A stretch of 64,000 bases of DNA from JTS-AC122 sp050246015 (lineage in GTDB: Bacteria; Planctomycetota; Phycisphaerae; Phycisphaerales; UBA1924): contig JBFWWU010000008.1 of assembly GCA_050246015.1 (NCBI GenBank), positions 124,001-188,000 on the forward strand. The letters are read 5' to 3'. A model generated the notes under the pieces. It worked only from the letters and a program-made list of their open reading frames with translations, ran no database searches and had not been told where the DNA came from. Shown here one piece after another: positions 7,901 through 17,187 of the stretch (positions within the stretch are counted from its first letter, which is position 1; every line of letters starts with the position of its first letter). The translations under genes were made by a program, and so were the position numbers.

Positions 7901-10720
7901 ATGGCACTGGCCACTCACCTGCCGCCCGCTTCGACTGATCCGGCTCCGCGCACGGGCACGAATCGACTTGCACGCCGCGCCGCTCACCTGCTACTCGCGG
8001 TCGGCGCCGGCGTGGCGCTCATCGGCGTCCAGCAGTCCGCGCTGGCGCAGGAAACCGGGGAGAAGAAACAGCCCGACGCGCCCCCAGCGCAGCAGCCTCA
8101 GCCGCAGCCGACCACCCCCACCTCCAAGCCCGTGACGCCCGCGGGCAAGCCCCTGGCTCCTCAAACTCCGCCCACCACCCGGCCCGCCGCGTCCCCTTCG
8201 CACACCCCCGCGCAGCCCGAGTCCTCTCGACCGCTTCCGCCACCCGAGCCCGACGAGAACCACTGGGTATTGAACCTCACCGGCGAAGTCAGCCTCGCGA
8301 ACCTGATCCGCGAGGTCCAGCGTGATATGAACATCCAGATCCTCTTCGCCGACGCCGGCGTGCAGGATCAGAAGGTCGTGCTGACCGCCCCGCTCAAGAT
8401 CCGCAAAGAGCAGATGCTCGACTTCATCAGCCGGCTGCTGGATTCAAAGGGGTACACCCTCCTCAAGGACGACCTTGGGATCTACACCGTCACGCCCACC
8501 ACCTCGGGCCAGATCGCCGGCGGCGGCGTCGCGAGTCCTGACCCCTACACCCCCACCCAGGTCATCGACTGCAAGGGAATCAAGCCCAGTTCCGTCGTGA
8601 ACCTCGTCCCCGCGCTGGGCGCCGGCGGCGCGGGCGGGCAGATCGTCCCCCTCGACGAGTTCGGCGTGCTCATCGTCACCGACACCTCCGCACGCACCAA
8701 GTTGATCCGAGATTTCGTCAACCAACTCGTCTCGCTCCGCAACGGCACCGAGATCATCCCCCTCGACGTCGCGTACGTCTCCGCCGCCACCGCGCGCGAC
8801 CGCATGCTCGCCCTCACCGGCGAGGCCTCGCCCGGGTCGTCCGCCTCGGGCCCCGCTCAGGTCCCCGGCGGAGTGGTGAACAAGCCCGGCGCCGTCCCCG
8901 TCCCGGGCACCATCACCGGCGCCACCACGACCTCCAACCTAGCCGCCCAACTCTCCGTCAGCCCCTTTTCCAACGCGCTCTTCTTCAAGGGCCGGCCCGA
9001 GGAACTCCCCTATGTCCGGCAACTCCTCGCGCTGGTCGATGTTCCCAACCGCATGAAGGCCGAGTGGTACGACATCGGCATGCGCGCCGCCGAGATCATC
9101 TCTGCCATGGGCGTCCGCGAAGGCCTGGGCGAAGTCACCGTGCAGGAGGCCTCGTCCGACCCCGCGTCCCCTCTGGCGTCGTCCGGGACACGCCTGAACC
9201 AGCCCAGCACGTCGCTCCAGCCCGGGGGCCTCATCGGGTCGCAGCAGCAGCCCTCCGGCCTCGCCGGCGCGGGCTTCGTCATCTTCCCCGAGCCCGGCGG
9301 ATTCATGTACTACGGCACCGTCGAGCAGCACGCCCGCGTCAAAGAACTGATCGATGGCAACAAGATGCTCACCGTCGGCGAGCAGATCGTCTACAAGTTC
9401 TACAAACTCAAGAACACCAAGGCCGTCGAGGTCGCCGACATCATCTCCGCCCTCGTCAACAACCAGCAGCCGATCGGCAACACGGGGAACATCATCGGCA
9501 ACGACCTGAGCCGCGGGAACTCGTCGCGCAGCCGCAGCAGTTCGTCACGCAGCCGCGGCAGCCGAACACAGGATCCCAACCAGGCCAATCAACCCGGGCG
9601 AGTCAGCCCCTCCGGTACGGCCGGTGGTATCGGGGGCATCGAAGCCGGCGAAGACACCTTCGTCATGCCCGACGAGAAGCAGAACCAGATCATCGTCAAG
9701 ACCCGCGCAGCCCTCCAACCCGAGTTCGCCAAACTCATCGAGAAACTCGATGCCCGTCGCCCGCAGGTCTATATCGAGGCCCAGATCGTCGCCGTCACCG
9801 ACAACCAGAACTCGCGCCTCGCGATCGAGACGCAGTTGTTCGCCGGCCAGTTCGGCCTGAACACCAACTTCGGCCTGGGCACGCTCAACAACTTCCTGGA
9901 CCGCAAGAACGTCTCAACCAGCCTCCCCGCGCTGACCGCCGCGATCATCCAGAGCGACAAGGTCCCGTTCATCATCACGGCCCTTCAGAACAACACCGAC
10001 GGGCGCGTGCTCGCGACGCCGCAGTTGCTTGTTGACGACAACGAGCCCGCCACCGTCACCAGCGACACGATCGTGCAGACGCAAGTGACGACGACGATCG
10101 ACTCGCAGCCGCAGGTCTCCGTCGGCGAGCCCGTCTCCGCGGGCACGGAACTCACCGTCACCCCGCAGATATCGGAGAACGCCGTCAAACTCGAAGTGTT
10201 CGTGCGCCAGTCGGCGTTCATCGGGTCCGGCACGGCGACGCTCCCGCCTGATCAGCAGGAGAACATCATCGACACCGGATCGGTCACCGTCCCCCGCGAC
10301 GCGACCATCGTGATCGGCGGACTCAGCACCGAGAACATCGGCAAGACGGTCGTGAAGGTGCCGCTGCTGGGCGACATCCCGCTCGTCGGGCTGCTCTTCC
10401 GCGATACAACCAATACCAGGCAGCGCACGAAGTTGTACGTGTTCATCACGCCGCGAATCATGCGCGATCAGAACTTCATGGACGCGCGCCTGCTCTCTCA
10501 GGGCCCGGCCCGCGAGGCCAGCATCCAGAGCGAGTTCATCCTCCCCGCCCCCGAACTCTTGACCTCCCCGAACGCCATGCCCCCCGGCCCCCCCACCCCC
10601 CCCGCTGTCGCGCCGTCGGGTTCGGGCACGCCCGGCGCTGGGCCCGAGACATCCTCCAGCGGCTCACCCATCCCCCCGCCGCAGCCGATCGGCGCTGAAA
10701 TCGAGAAGAACAAGCCGTAA
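7901..10720 (+). CDS. gspD: Secretin, outer-membrane channel of a type II secretion or type IV pilus system
   Basis: A 939-residue secretin that would form the outer-membrane ring. A signal peptide (HLLLAVGAGVALIGVQQSAL, cleavage near residue 49) is followed by a Pro/Gln-rich linker to about residue 115. An N0-like domain starting at VLNLTGEVSLANLIREVQRD comes next, then repeated N1-type domains, and the secretin domain in the last third. The secretin signature VPLLGDIPLVGLLFR is at about residue 823, followed by LYVFITPRI. A Ser/Arg-rich low-complexity insert lies near residues 538-575. The start is supported by GGAGG nine bases before the ATG. The ATPase gene follows 43 bases downstream, so both probably serve one machine. 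The symbol is by family only and could equally be pilQ-like. Confidence 0.9.
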   Translation: MALATHLPPASTDPAPRTGTNRLARRAAHLLLAVGAGVALIGVQQSALAQETGEKKQPDAPPAQQPQPQPTTPTSKPVTPAGKPLAPQTPPTTRPAASPSHTPAQPESSRPLPPPEPDENHWVLNLTGEVSLANLIREVQRDMNIQILFADAGVQDQKVVLTAPLKIRKEQMLDFISRLLDSKGYTLLKDDLGIYTVTPTTSGQIAGGGVASPDPYTPTQVIDCKGIKPSSVVNLVPALGAGGAGGQIVPLDEFGVLIVTDTSARTKLIRDFVNQLVSLRNGTEIIPLDVAYVSAATARDRMLALTGEASPGSSASGPAQVPGGVVNKPGAVPVPGTITGATTTSNLAAQLSVSPFSNALFFKGRPEELPYVRQLLALVDVPNRMKAEWYDIGMRAAEIISAMGVREGLGEVTVQEASSDPASPLASSGTRLNQPSTSLQPGGLIGSQQQPSGLAGAGFVIFPEPGGFMYYGTVEQHARVKELIDGNKMLTVGEQIVYKFYKLKNTKAVEVADIISALVNNQQPIGNTGNIIGNDLSRGNSSRSRSSSSRSRGSRTQDPNQANQPGRVSPSGTAGGIGGIEAGEDTFVMPDEKQNQIIVKTRAALQPEFAKLIEKLDARRPQVYIEAQIVAVTDNQNSRLAIETQLFAGQFGLNTNFGLGTLNNFLDRKNVSTSLPALTAAIIQSDKVPFIITALQNNTDGRVLATPQLLVDDNEPATVTSDTIVQTQVTTTIDSQPQVSVGEPVSAGTELTVTPQISENAVKLEVFVRQSAFIGSGTATLPPDQQENIIDTGSVTVPRDATIVIGGLSTENIGKTVVKVPLLGDIPLVGLLFRDTTNTRQRTKLYVFITPRIMRDQNFMDARLLSQGPAREASIQSEFILPAPELLTSPNAMPPGPPTPPAVAPSGSGTPGAGPETSSSGSPIPPPQPIGAEIEKNKP

Positions 10721-10749
10721 CCTGCGTCGCCGCTACTTTTCGGTCGCAC

Positions 10750-10755
10750 TACGCT
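10750..10755 (+). promoter_or_regulatory. -10-like TACGCT box, 8 bases before gspE start
   Basis: TACGCT, 8 bases, then the ATG at 10764. No Shine-Dalgarno sequence is present. It fits a leaderless transcript start inside the short gap after the secretin gene. Confidence 0.45.
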
Positions 10756-10763
10756 CTGCGTGC

Positions 10764-12497
10764 ATGGCTCGAAAACTCCTCCCAACCCGCGCGAATGGTT
10801 CATCGGGCGCCAGGCCCGCCGACGCCCCCGATGCCGGCGCGATCGTCGCGACGGACTGGACCCGGCTCGCGTCGCGGTTCGGGTCGCTGGATATCCGGCC
10901 CGAGCAACTGCGCTCGTTCCAGCAGTTGCCGGGCTCGGATGAAGAGCCGTGGGACGTCATGCTCTCGATGCTGGCGCTGGACGAGCAGACGGGGCTCGCC
11001 AAACTCGCCGAGCGCACGGGCCTGGCGCTGGAGCCCGAGCCCCGGCTGGAAGAATCGGCCTCGAAGTTCTACGAGGTCGTCCCGCCGAACGTCGCCCGGG
11101 AACGGCTCGTGGCCGGGATCTCGTCGGCCGAGGGCGTGATGAAGGTCGCGACCGCCCAGCCGATGCAGCCGACGGTCTTTGCGCAACTCGAAGAGCGTCT
11201 GGGGATGCCGATCCAACTCGTGCTCTCACCGCGCGGCGCGGTGGTGAACATCATCAACCGCGGGTACGAGCAGAAGCAGGACCTGGTCACCGAGATTGTC
11301 GAGGAGATGCCGCTGGACATGTCGGCGATCGAGTCCGCCGCCGGGTCCATCCGCAACGCCACCGACCTGCTCCAACTGGCGCGCCAGACCCCTGTCATCC
11401 GTCTGGTCAACATGATCCTGTTCGAGGCACTGCGCCGCCGCGCCAGCGACATCCACGTTCACCCGATGGAAACGAAGCTGATCATCCGTTTCCGCATCGA
11501 CGGGATGCTGGTGGATGCGTTCAACCCGCCCTTGAGCCTCGCGCCGGCGATCTCGTCGCGCCTGAAGGTCATGACCGAACTCGATATCGCCAACCGGCAC
11601 TCGCCACAGGACGGGCACTCGACGGTCCGCGTCGGCACCCGGAAGGTGGATATCCGCCTGTCGGTCATCCCCACGGTCTACGGCGAGCGCATCGTCCTGC
11701 GCATGCTCGATCAGTCCCAGACCCGCCTGTCGCTCGATGACGTCGGCATGACCCAGCGGATGCAGCACGAACTGGTGCAACTCGTCAGCCACAATACCGG
11801 CATCATCCTCGTCACCGGCCCCACCGGGTCGGGCAAGACCACCACGCTCTACGGCGCGCTCGGGAAGGTTGACCGCACCACCCGCAACGTCATGACCATC
11901 GAGGACCCCGTCGAATACCACCTCGAAGGCATCAGCCAGACGCAGGTCAATGTCAAGCGCGGCGTGACGTTCGCCGCCGGGCTCCGGGCCCTGCTCCGGC
12001 AAGACCCGGACGTCATCCTCGTGGGCGAAGTCCGCGACAAGGAAACCGCCCAACTTGCCGTCCAGGCCTCTCTGACCGGGCACCTCGTCCTGGCAACCTT
12101 GCACACCAACGACGCGCCCAGCGCCATCGCCCGGCTTGAAGACATCGGCATCGAGCGCTACCTCATCACCTCGACGCTGCTGGCCGCCATGGCCCAGCGC
12201 CTCCTCCGCCGCATCTGCAAGTCCTGCTCGGGTCTGGGGAAGATCCCCGGCCAGACCGGGCCCTGGGGCGATCGGTGTGAGAAGTGCTTCGGCACGGGGT
12301 ACTACGGGCGCGTCGGCGTGTTCGAAATCATGCGCATGACCGACGACCTGCGCCGGATGGTCTCCAAGGGCGCCGATGCTGTGTCGCTCGCCGACGCCGC
12401 GAAAGCGGGCGGCATGCGCACCATGATGGACGACGCCCGTGACAAGATCGAGATGGGCCTCACGACCGAACCCGAGATGATCCGCGTTCTGAGTTAG
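10764..12497 (+). CDS. gspE: Type II secretion/type IV pilus assembly ATPase (GspE/PilB family)
   Basis: A 577-residue cytoplasmic motor ATPase that powers pseudopilus or pilus assembly. The first 200 residues form an MshEN-type N-terminal region. The ATPase core shows ASDIHVHPMETKLIIRFRID, then the Walker A GPTGSGKT (residues 352-359), an Asp box (MTIEDPVEYHL), Walker B (VILVGEVRDKETA) and a His box (LVLATLHTNDAP). Four cysteines C485, C488, C505 and C508 form the zinc module typical of GspE/PilB and absent from PilT. Length and order are normal. It sits right after the secretin. A prepilin peptidase gene is about 25 kb away in the window. No pseudopilin or inner-membrane platform gene is adjacent. 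Confidence 0.93.
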   Translation: MARKLLPTRANGSSGARPADAPDAGAIVATDWTRLASRFGSLDIRPEQLRSFQQLPGSDEEPWDVMLSMLALDEQTGLAKLAERTGLALEPEPRLEESASKFYEVVPPNVARERLVAGISSAEGVMKVATAQPMQPTVFAQLEERLGMPIQLVLSPRGAVVNIINRGYEQKQDLVTEIVEEMPLDMSAIESAAGSIRNATDLLQLARQTPVIRLVNMILFEALRRRASDIHVHPMETKLIIRFRIDGMLVDAFNPPLSLAPAISSRLKVMTELDIANRHSPQDGHSTVRVGTRKVDIRLSVIPTVYGERIVLRMLDQSQTRLSLDDVGMTQRMQHELVQLVSHNTGIILVTGPTGSGKTTTLYGALGKVDRTTRNVMTIEDPVEYHLEGISQTQVNVKRGVTFAAGLRALLRQDPDVILVGEVRDKETAQLAVQASLTGHLVLATLHTNDAPSAIARLEDIGIERYLITSTLLAAMAQRLLRRICKSCSGLGKIPGQTGPWGDRCEKCFGTGYYGRVGVFEIMRMTDDLRRMVSKGADAVSLADAAKAGGMRTMMDDARDKIEMGLTTEPEMIRVLS

Positions 12498-12682
12498 CGC
12501 GCGTCGGAGTTCTCCATTTTCGGCTTGCCGCCCAGGACAGCGCGGAATTTGCGCCCGCCTCATCAGTCCGTGCGCCTATTCGCCGGTCTTGCGCAAAAAC
12601 TCCGATAATTCGGCAACAAAATGAAGTCGCGCCACGAGGGTTGCGCTGCTCTTCTGGAATCATTCGAGGAATGGGAGGAACG

Positions 12683-13177
12683 TTGCCAGACATTCACACT
12701 CTCTGCGTCGTTTGGTGCAAGAACCGCCAATCGGTCCCGCCTGAACTGACGTCGATGCTGAGTTCCCGCCCCGGCGTGCGGCTCGAATACAGCCTCTGCG
12801 GCTATGACGCCTTCGCACGCGTCCTCAGACAATCTCAGCAGGATGAAGCGGCCCGGCGAGCGGCGTCCGCTCCGCCGACGGGTCACTCGGTCCCCCGAAC
12901 GCCGATCGTGTTGCTCATGGTCGAACCGGCGGACCTTGACCTGGCCTCGCCGACATTCGAGGCGGCGCGCCGGTTCGCCCCGCACGCGGCTTGCTGGCAG
13001 TTTGAAACCACCGGCTCTCCCCGGCTTCGCCCGGCGGCGTCTTCTGACGCCCAACAATGGACCGCGCCCGCCGGTGCGTGCGCCCACGCCTCGCCGACCG
13101 ATTCGCGCCGAATCGCGGGGTTCGTCCCCGGGGTGGTTTCTCGCGCGGGCCCGTCGCGGGTCTCGGCATCATCGTGA
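12683..13177 (+). CDS. Hypothetical protein, unrecognised
   Basis: A 164-residue protein of unknown function. It has a cytoplasmic alternating core: IHTLCVVWCKNRQ, then VRLEYSLCGYDAFARVLRQSQQ, then TPIVLLMVEPADLDLASPTFEAARRFAPHAACW, which reads like a small Rossmann-like or receiver-like fold. The last 50 residues are low complexity. The chosen start is TTG because GGGAGGA precedes it by four bases. An ATG at 12671 in the same frame has no room for a ribosome binding site. It lies between gspE and the diguanylate cyclase on the same strand. The cyclase also has a receiver-like N-terminal segment, so the two may be related or work together (inference). Confidence 0.55.
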   Translation: MPDIHTLCVVWCKNRQSVPPELTSMLSSRPGVRLEYSLCGYDAFARVLRQSQQDEAARRAASAPPTGHSVPRTPIVLLMVEPADLDLASPTFEAARRFAPHAACWQFETTGSPRLRPAASSDAQQWTAPAGACAHASPTDSRRIAGFVPGVVSRAGPSRVSASS

Positions 13178-13392
13178 GTTGGATCACCCCGCGTCCGAAC
13201 TCGCCTGCGCGTGTCGCGTATGGAAGAGAGCGTGAACCGTCGCGCGCGGGTTATGGGAATCAACCGGGGCCCGGCGGTAATCTGGGAGACGCACGATGCC
13301 CCTCATTGAGCGCAATCACGTACTTCTTCCCCACGGGATCCGCGCGCCCATGCCCGGCTGAGGTATCGTTAGACCGGGGTGGGGGAGGGTGG

Positions 13393-14895
13393 ATGAACTC
13401 GCGGCGGGTGAGCACACGCATGACCGGCAGACCACTGCATCCCGGCCCAAGCACGAAAGGATCTGTCGAAGTCCACGCCGCGGCGGCCGGTCCCTTGCGT
13501 CCGCCCGCGGCGACCGAGCCGACCCCGCCCCGGCGCGCCGAACCCGACACGGAACGGGCCGACTCGCGCGCGATCCCGATCGTGCTCGTCGGCAAGACCG
13601 GTCTGGAAGGCGTGCTGCGGCTGGATGATTCGTTCGAGGTGTACCGGGCGCCAGACGGCCCGTCGGCCCTGGGACAACTCTCGCAACTTCATGCCGCTAA
13701 ACCGGGCGCGACCGCCGGGGCGCTGGTCGTCGTCGCGCCGGACAGCGACGCGGCGGGCCGGCTCGACGCGTTCCGCGCCGCCATCGGAGTCGTTTCTTCG
13801 GAGGCCAGGGTTGTTCGGATCTCGCCCCCGAGTTCGCCGGCCGCACAGCCGTTCGAGGCGGACGCCGCTTCAGAGCGGGACGATACCGGCATCGTGCTGC
13901 AGGGCTCCGCGGAGTCCATCCGAACGGCGCTGCGCAAACTCGCCGCGAGAACGCCGATCGCCGAGCCTTGCCGCGTGACCGACGCGGTGGTCGATCGGGT
14001 GATGACGGCGGCGCCGGGGGCGGGCGAGGCGCCGGCGATCCGCGGCGCCGAACCGCTGGATACCCCGATGCTGCGCGCGATGCTCAGTGGACGCGATATC
14101 CGGCTGGCGGGGCTTGACACGATCCGCCGCGCGCTCGACGCTCCCGACGTGTACCTCGCCGACGCCGAGACATCGGGCGCCTCGATACCGGCCGGCGCGC
14201 GGCGCGTGCGGGTCGCGATCAACGACCGCACCTTCGGCGAACTGATCTCGGCCAGCGCGGATGTCCGCGCGCTGTCCCCCTGGGCCGACTGGCTCGCGCA
14301 CTGGCTGGCGCTGCGGGAGCAGCAGGAAAACCTCCGCGCCGCCGCCCTGACCGACGAACTCACCGGCGCGTGGAACCGCCGATACTTCACGGGGTTCCTC
14401 AGCGCCGCGCTCAACCACGCACGCGATCACGGGCACTCCGTCACCGTACTGTACTTCGACATCGACAACTTCAAGACCTACAACGACCGTTTCGGGCATG
14501 ATGCCGGCGATGAGATCCTCCGCGAGACCGTGCGGCTGCTCACCTCCGTCATCCGGCCCTCGGACCGCGTGTGCCGAATCGGGGGCGACGAGTTCGGCGT
14601 CGTCTTCCACGAGCCCGACGGTCCGCGCGATCCGACCAGTTCACCCCCCGCTTCCATCGGCGAGATCGCCAAGCGCTTTCAGCGCCAGATCTGCGAGCAC
14701 CGCTTCCCCAAACTGGGCCAACTCGCCCCGGGCACGCTGACGATCTCCGGCGGCCTGGCCTCGTTCCCGCACGACGCCGCCACCGCCGACGAACTCGTCG
14801 CCCGCGCCGATCAACTCGCCATCCAGAGCAAGCGCCAGGGAAAGAACGTGATCACCTTCGGTCCCGGCGCGGAGCGAGTCTGCGGCGTGAAGTGA
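13393..14895 (+). CDS. Diguanylate cyclase with GGDEF domain and intact inhibitory site
   Basis: The protein makes cyclic di-GMP from two GTP. From the ATG at 13393, which has GGAGGG just upstream, it has 500 residues. The first 310 are poorly conserved, with a receiver-like stretch (IPIVLVGKTGLEGVLRLDD and GALVVVAPDSDAAGR). The GGDEF domain starts near residue 315 with LTDELTGAWNRRYF, continues with YFDIDNFKTYNDRFGHDAGD, and has the catalytic GGDEF at 397-401. An RxxD inhibitory site (RPSD, 388-391) lies five residues before it, so product inhibition is expected. No transmembrane segment is seen. The cyclase follows secretion genes and could tune that machine or motility, since fliD/fliS and motA/motB are also in the window (inference). 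Confidence 0.9.
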   Translation: MNSRRVSTRMTGRPLHPGPSTKGSVEVHAAAAGPLRPPAATEPTPPRRAEPDTERADSRAIPIVLVGKTGLEGVLRLDDSFEVYRAPDGPSALGQLSQLHAAKPGATAGALVVVAPDSDAAGRLDAFRAAIGVVSSEARVVRISPPSSPAAQPFEADAASERDDTGIVLQGSAESIRTALRKLAARTPIAEPCRVTDAVVDRVMTAAPGAGEAPAIRGAEPLDTPMLRAMLSGRDIRLAGLDTIRRALDAPDVYLADAETSGASIPAGARRVRVAINDRTFGELISASADVRALSPWADWLAHWLALREQQENLRAAALTDELTGAWNRRYFTGFLSAALNHARDHGHSVTVLYFDIDNFKTYNDRFGHDAGDEILRETVRLLTSVIRPSDRVCRIGGDEFGVVFHEPDGPRDPTSSPPASIGEIAKRFQRQICEHRFPKLGQLAPGTLTISGGLASFPHDAATADELVARADQLAIQSKRQGKNVITFGPGAERVCGVK

Positions 14896-15120
14896 CCGGT
14901 CCCCGCGACTATCCAAGATCCTGACGTCCCGACCCCAGCACGCCCGCTCCAACCGGCCTGCTGTTTGCGGCCATTTCCCGATATTCCCGCTTGCCCAGTA
15001 TGACGCCGGCCTCCCGCAAGGCCGGGAATTTCAGCCGATTCGCTGGTACTGCTATCCCTTTGGACCATAATCCTCGCACCTGTTTCCGGTGGGCAACCTT
15101 TTTCTCCAGAGGATCAACTC

Positions 15121-16920
15121 ATGAAACGCGTCGCCGCTTGCTTGCTCGTCGCCGGGATCGCCGGGTCCGCTTCCGCTCAGTGCAACATCTTCCGCAACGG
15201 CATCCCCGATTTCGACCAGCGCCGCAGCGCCCTGCCAAACAACGGCGGGATGTATTGCGTCCCCACCTCGGCGATCAACCAGATGGCCTACATCGCCAAC
15301 CACGGCGTCCCGGGCCTCCTCTCCGGACCCCGCAACTGGCAGAGCCAGACCAACTACAGCTACGTCTCATCGCAGATCGCCTTCATGGGCGGGCTCATGG
15401 GCACCGATCCGTTCGACGGCACCTACGGCAACCCCGGTGAAAACGGCCTGCGCACTTTTGTCCAGACCCGCGCCCCCGGCAAGTTCACCATCATCCATTA
15501 CTACGGCGACTACACCATCTCACCGCTTTTCTTCCACACCATCCTTGGCCGACTTGTCAACGTCTGCTACGGGTATTACCCCGTGAGCAACAACCGGTAC
15601 TACCGCGACGGCGGGCACTGCGTCTCCCTCACCGGGCTGATCGACTACTGCAGCGACGACTACCGGCTCCGCATGCGCAACCCCGCCGACGACAGCGACA
15701 ACCTCGCCACCCAGTCCGCGTTCTCCAGCCTCTACTCCGATGCGTCGTCGCAGTTCTTCGTTGATACCAACGGCAACATCCACAATCGCATCCGTCTCTG
15801 GGACCTGGGCGTCAACAGCACGACCCGCCGATACCTCGATTCCTATTTCGTCATCAACCCGCTCGTGTGCCTCTCCGGCGGTCTGAGCAATACCGAGTTC
15901 ACCCTGCACTTCCCGGTGCAGGTCTTCGGGCTCACACCCCCGTCGAGCAACCACACCGCCCCGGAGCCGGACACGATCGTCGATGTTGAGTTCGACCCGC
16001 AGCAACTCAACGCCTACATCGTCACGTCGCAGATCATCCCCCGGGAGCAGAAGGTCTACCGCTACGAACTCGCGACCGGCAACATGACCGAACTCTTCGC
16101 CGCCAACACCACGCTGCGAGTCTGCACCTCTCGCTTCGGGGACGTCTTCATCGTCGGCGATGGGAGCGTCCGCAAGTACTACGACCGCGGCGGCAACTTC
16201 GGGCTCCTCCAGGAACTCCCCACCACCGACTCCTTTGATGCCATCGAGTATGACGACACGCGGGACGAACTCGTCGGCGTGACGGCGGCGGGGCGGCTGG
16301 TGCGCCTGCACGCCGACCTGACCCAGGGCGGGTTTGACGAGCCACTGCCGGGGGGCGTCGCGCCCGCCGGTTCCACCTCCCTGGCCATCGACGAAGCGAC
16401 GCAGCGCTACCTGATCTGCGGCTCCAGCGCCCCGACGGTCTGGTCCTGCGAACTGATCCCCGGCTCGCCGCGGCTTCGCATCCAGGCCTCCTGGCTCCTC
16501 CCGGCCAACCCGACCTCGCTCCGCCGAACCGAAGACGGGTCGCTCGTCTACATCGCCAACAACCAGATGAACGAGGTCGTTCCCAGCGCCGCCGGCGGGG
16601 GCTGGGTCCCGCGTGCGGGGTCGATCCTCTCGGGCCTGCCCGCTGCCCGGACCCTGGCCCTGGCTCGCAGCCGATCGAACCTGGTGCAGGGCGTGCACGA
16701 CACCCCCGAGTGGCGCAACGTGCTCGTGAATGACGAGACTCCCAGCGTCCCAGACTGCGTCGCCGACTTCAACAATGACGGGATTGTGAACAGCCAGGAC
16801 TTCTTCGACTTCGTGACGGCGTTCTTCGCCGGCGCCGCCGAGTCGGACATCAACTACGACGGGCAGCGCAACTCGCAGGACTTCTTCGACTTCCTGACGG
16901 CGTTCTTCGCGGGTTGCTGA
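15121..16920 (+). CDS. Secreted C39-like cysteine peptidase with C-terminal dockerin-like repeats
   Basis: A 599-residue exported protein. Residues 1-19 are a signal peptide (MKRVAACLLVAGIAGSASA). The next part fits the C39-like papain fold: an early DFDQ, a candidate nucleophile C46 in GMYCVPTSAINQM, and H166 in GGHCVSLTGL with a following acidic turn (RNPADD). Residues about 290-530 resemble repeated beta-propeller blades. The C-terminus holds two dockerin-like calcium loops, DFNNDGIVNSQDFFDF and DINYDGQRNSQDFFDF, each followed by TAFFAG, ending in a terminal Cys. Such paired repeats are common on planctomycete secreted proteins and probably serve surface retention. An AGAGGA ribosome site precedes the ATG. 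The substrate is unknown. Confidence 0.75.
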   Translation: MKRVAACLLVAGIAGSASAQCNIFRNGIPDFDQRRSALPNNGGMYCVPTSAINQMAYIANHGVPGLLSGPRNWQSQTNYSYVSSQIAFMGGLMGTDPFDGTYGNPGENGLRTFVQTRAPGKFTIIHYYGDYTISPLFFHTILGRLVNVCYGYYPVSNNRYYRDGGHCVSLTGLIDYCSDDYRLRMRNPADDSDNLATQSAFSSLYSDASSQFFVDTNGNIHNRIRLWDLGVNSTTRRYLDSYFVINPLVCLSGGLSNTEFTLHFPVQVFGLTPPSSNHTAPEPDTIVDVEFDPQQLNAYIVTSQIIPREQKVYRYELATGNMTELFAANTTLRVCTSRFGDVFIVGDGSVRKYYDRGGNFGLLQELPTTDSFDAIEYDDTRDELVGVTAAGRLVRLHADLTQGGFDEPLPGGVAPAGSTSLAIDEATQRYLICGSSAPTVWSCELIPGSPRLRIQASWLLPANPTSLRRTEDGSLVYIANNQMNEVVPSAAGGGWVPRAGSILSGLPAARTLALARSRSNLVQGVHDTPEWRNVLVNDETPSVPDCVADFNNDGIVNSQDFFDFVTAFFAGAAESDINYDGQRNSQDFFDFLTAFFAGC

Positions 16921-17187
16921 CTTTACAACGCCAGATCGAGGAAGAGGCTTGAGAGGCGGGCGGGAACACCCGCTCCACGAGTGGAAGGCACTGAACTCGC
17001 TGACGTTCCATTGCCGACCGTCGGCACGGCGGACAATCTTACAGAATCGCCCATCCCCCCGCGTGAGGCCAACCATCGGCCCACGCGGTTTTCATGCGCG
17101 GCGTCGCCGGGCCGATGCGCGGAGCCTCAGGGCACGCCGAATCTTCCAGCCGCGGGCACCGACGCTCGTTCCGGCGTGCTGATTCCG

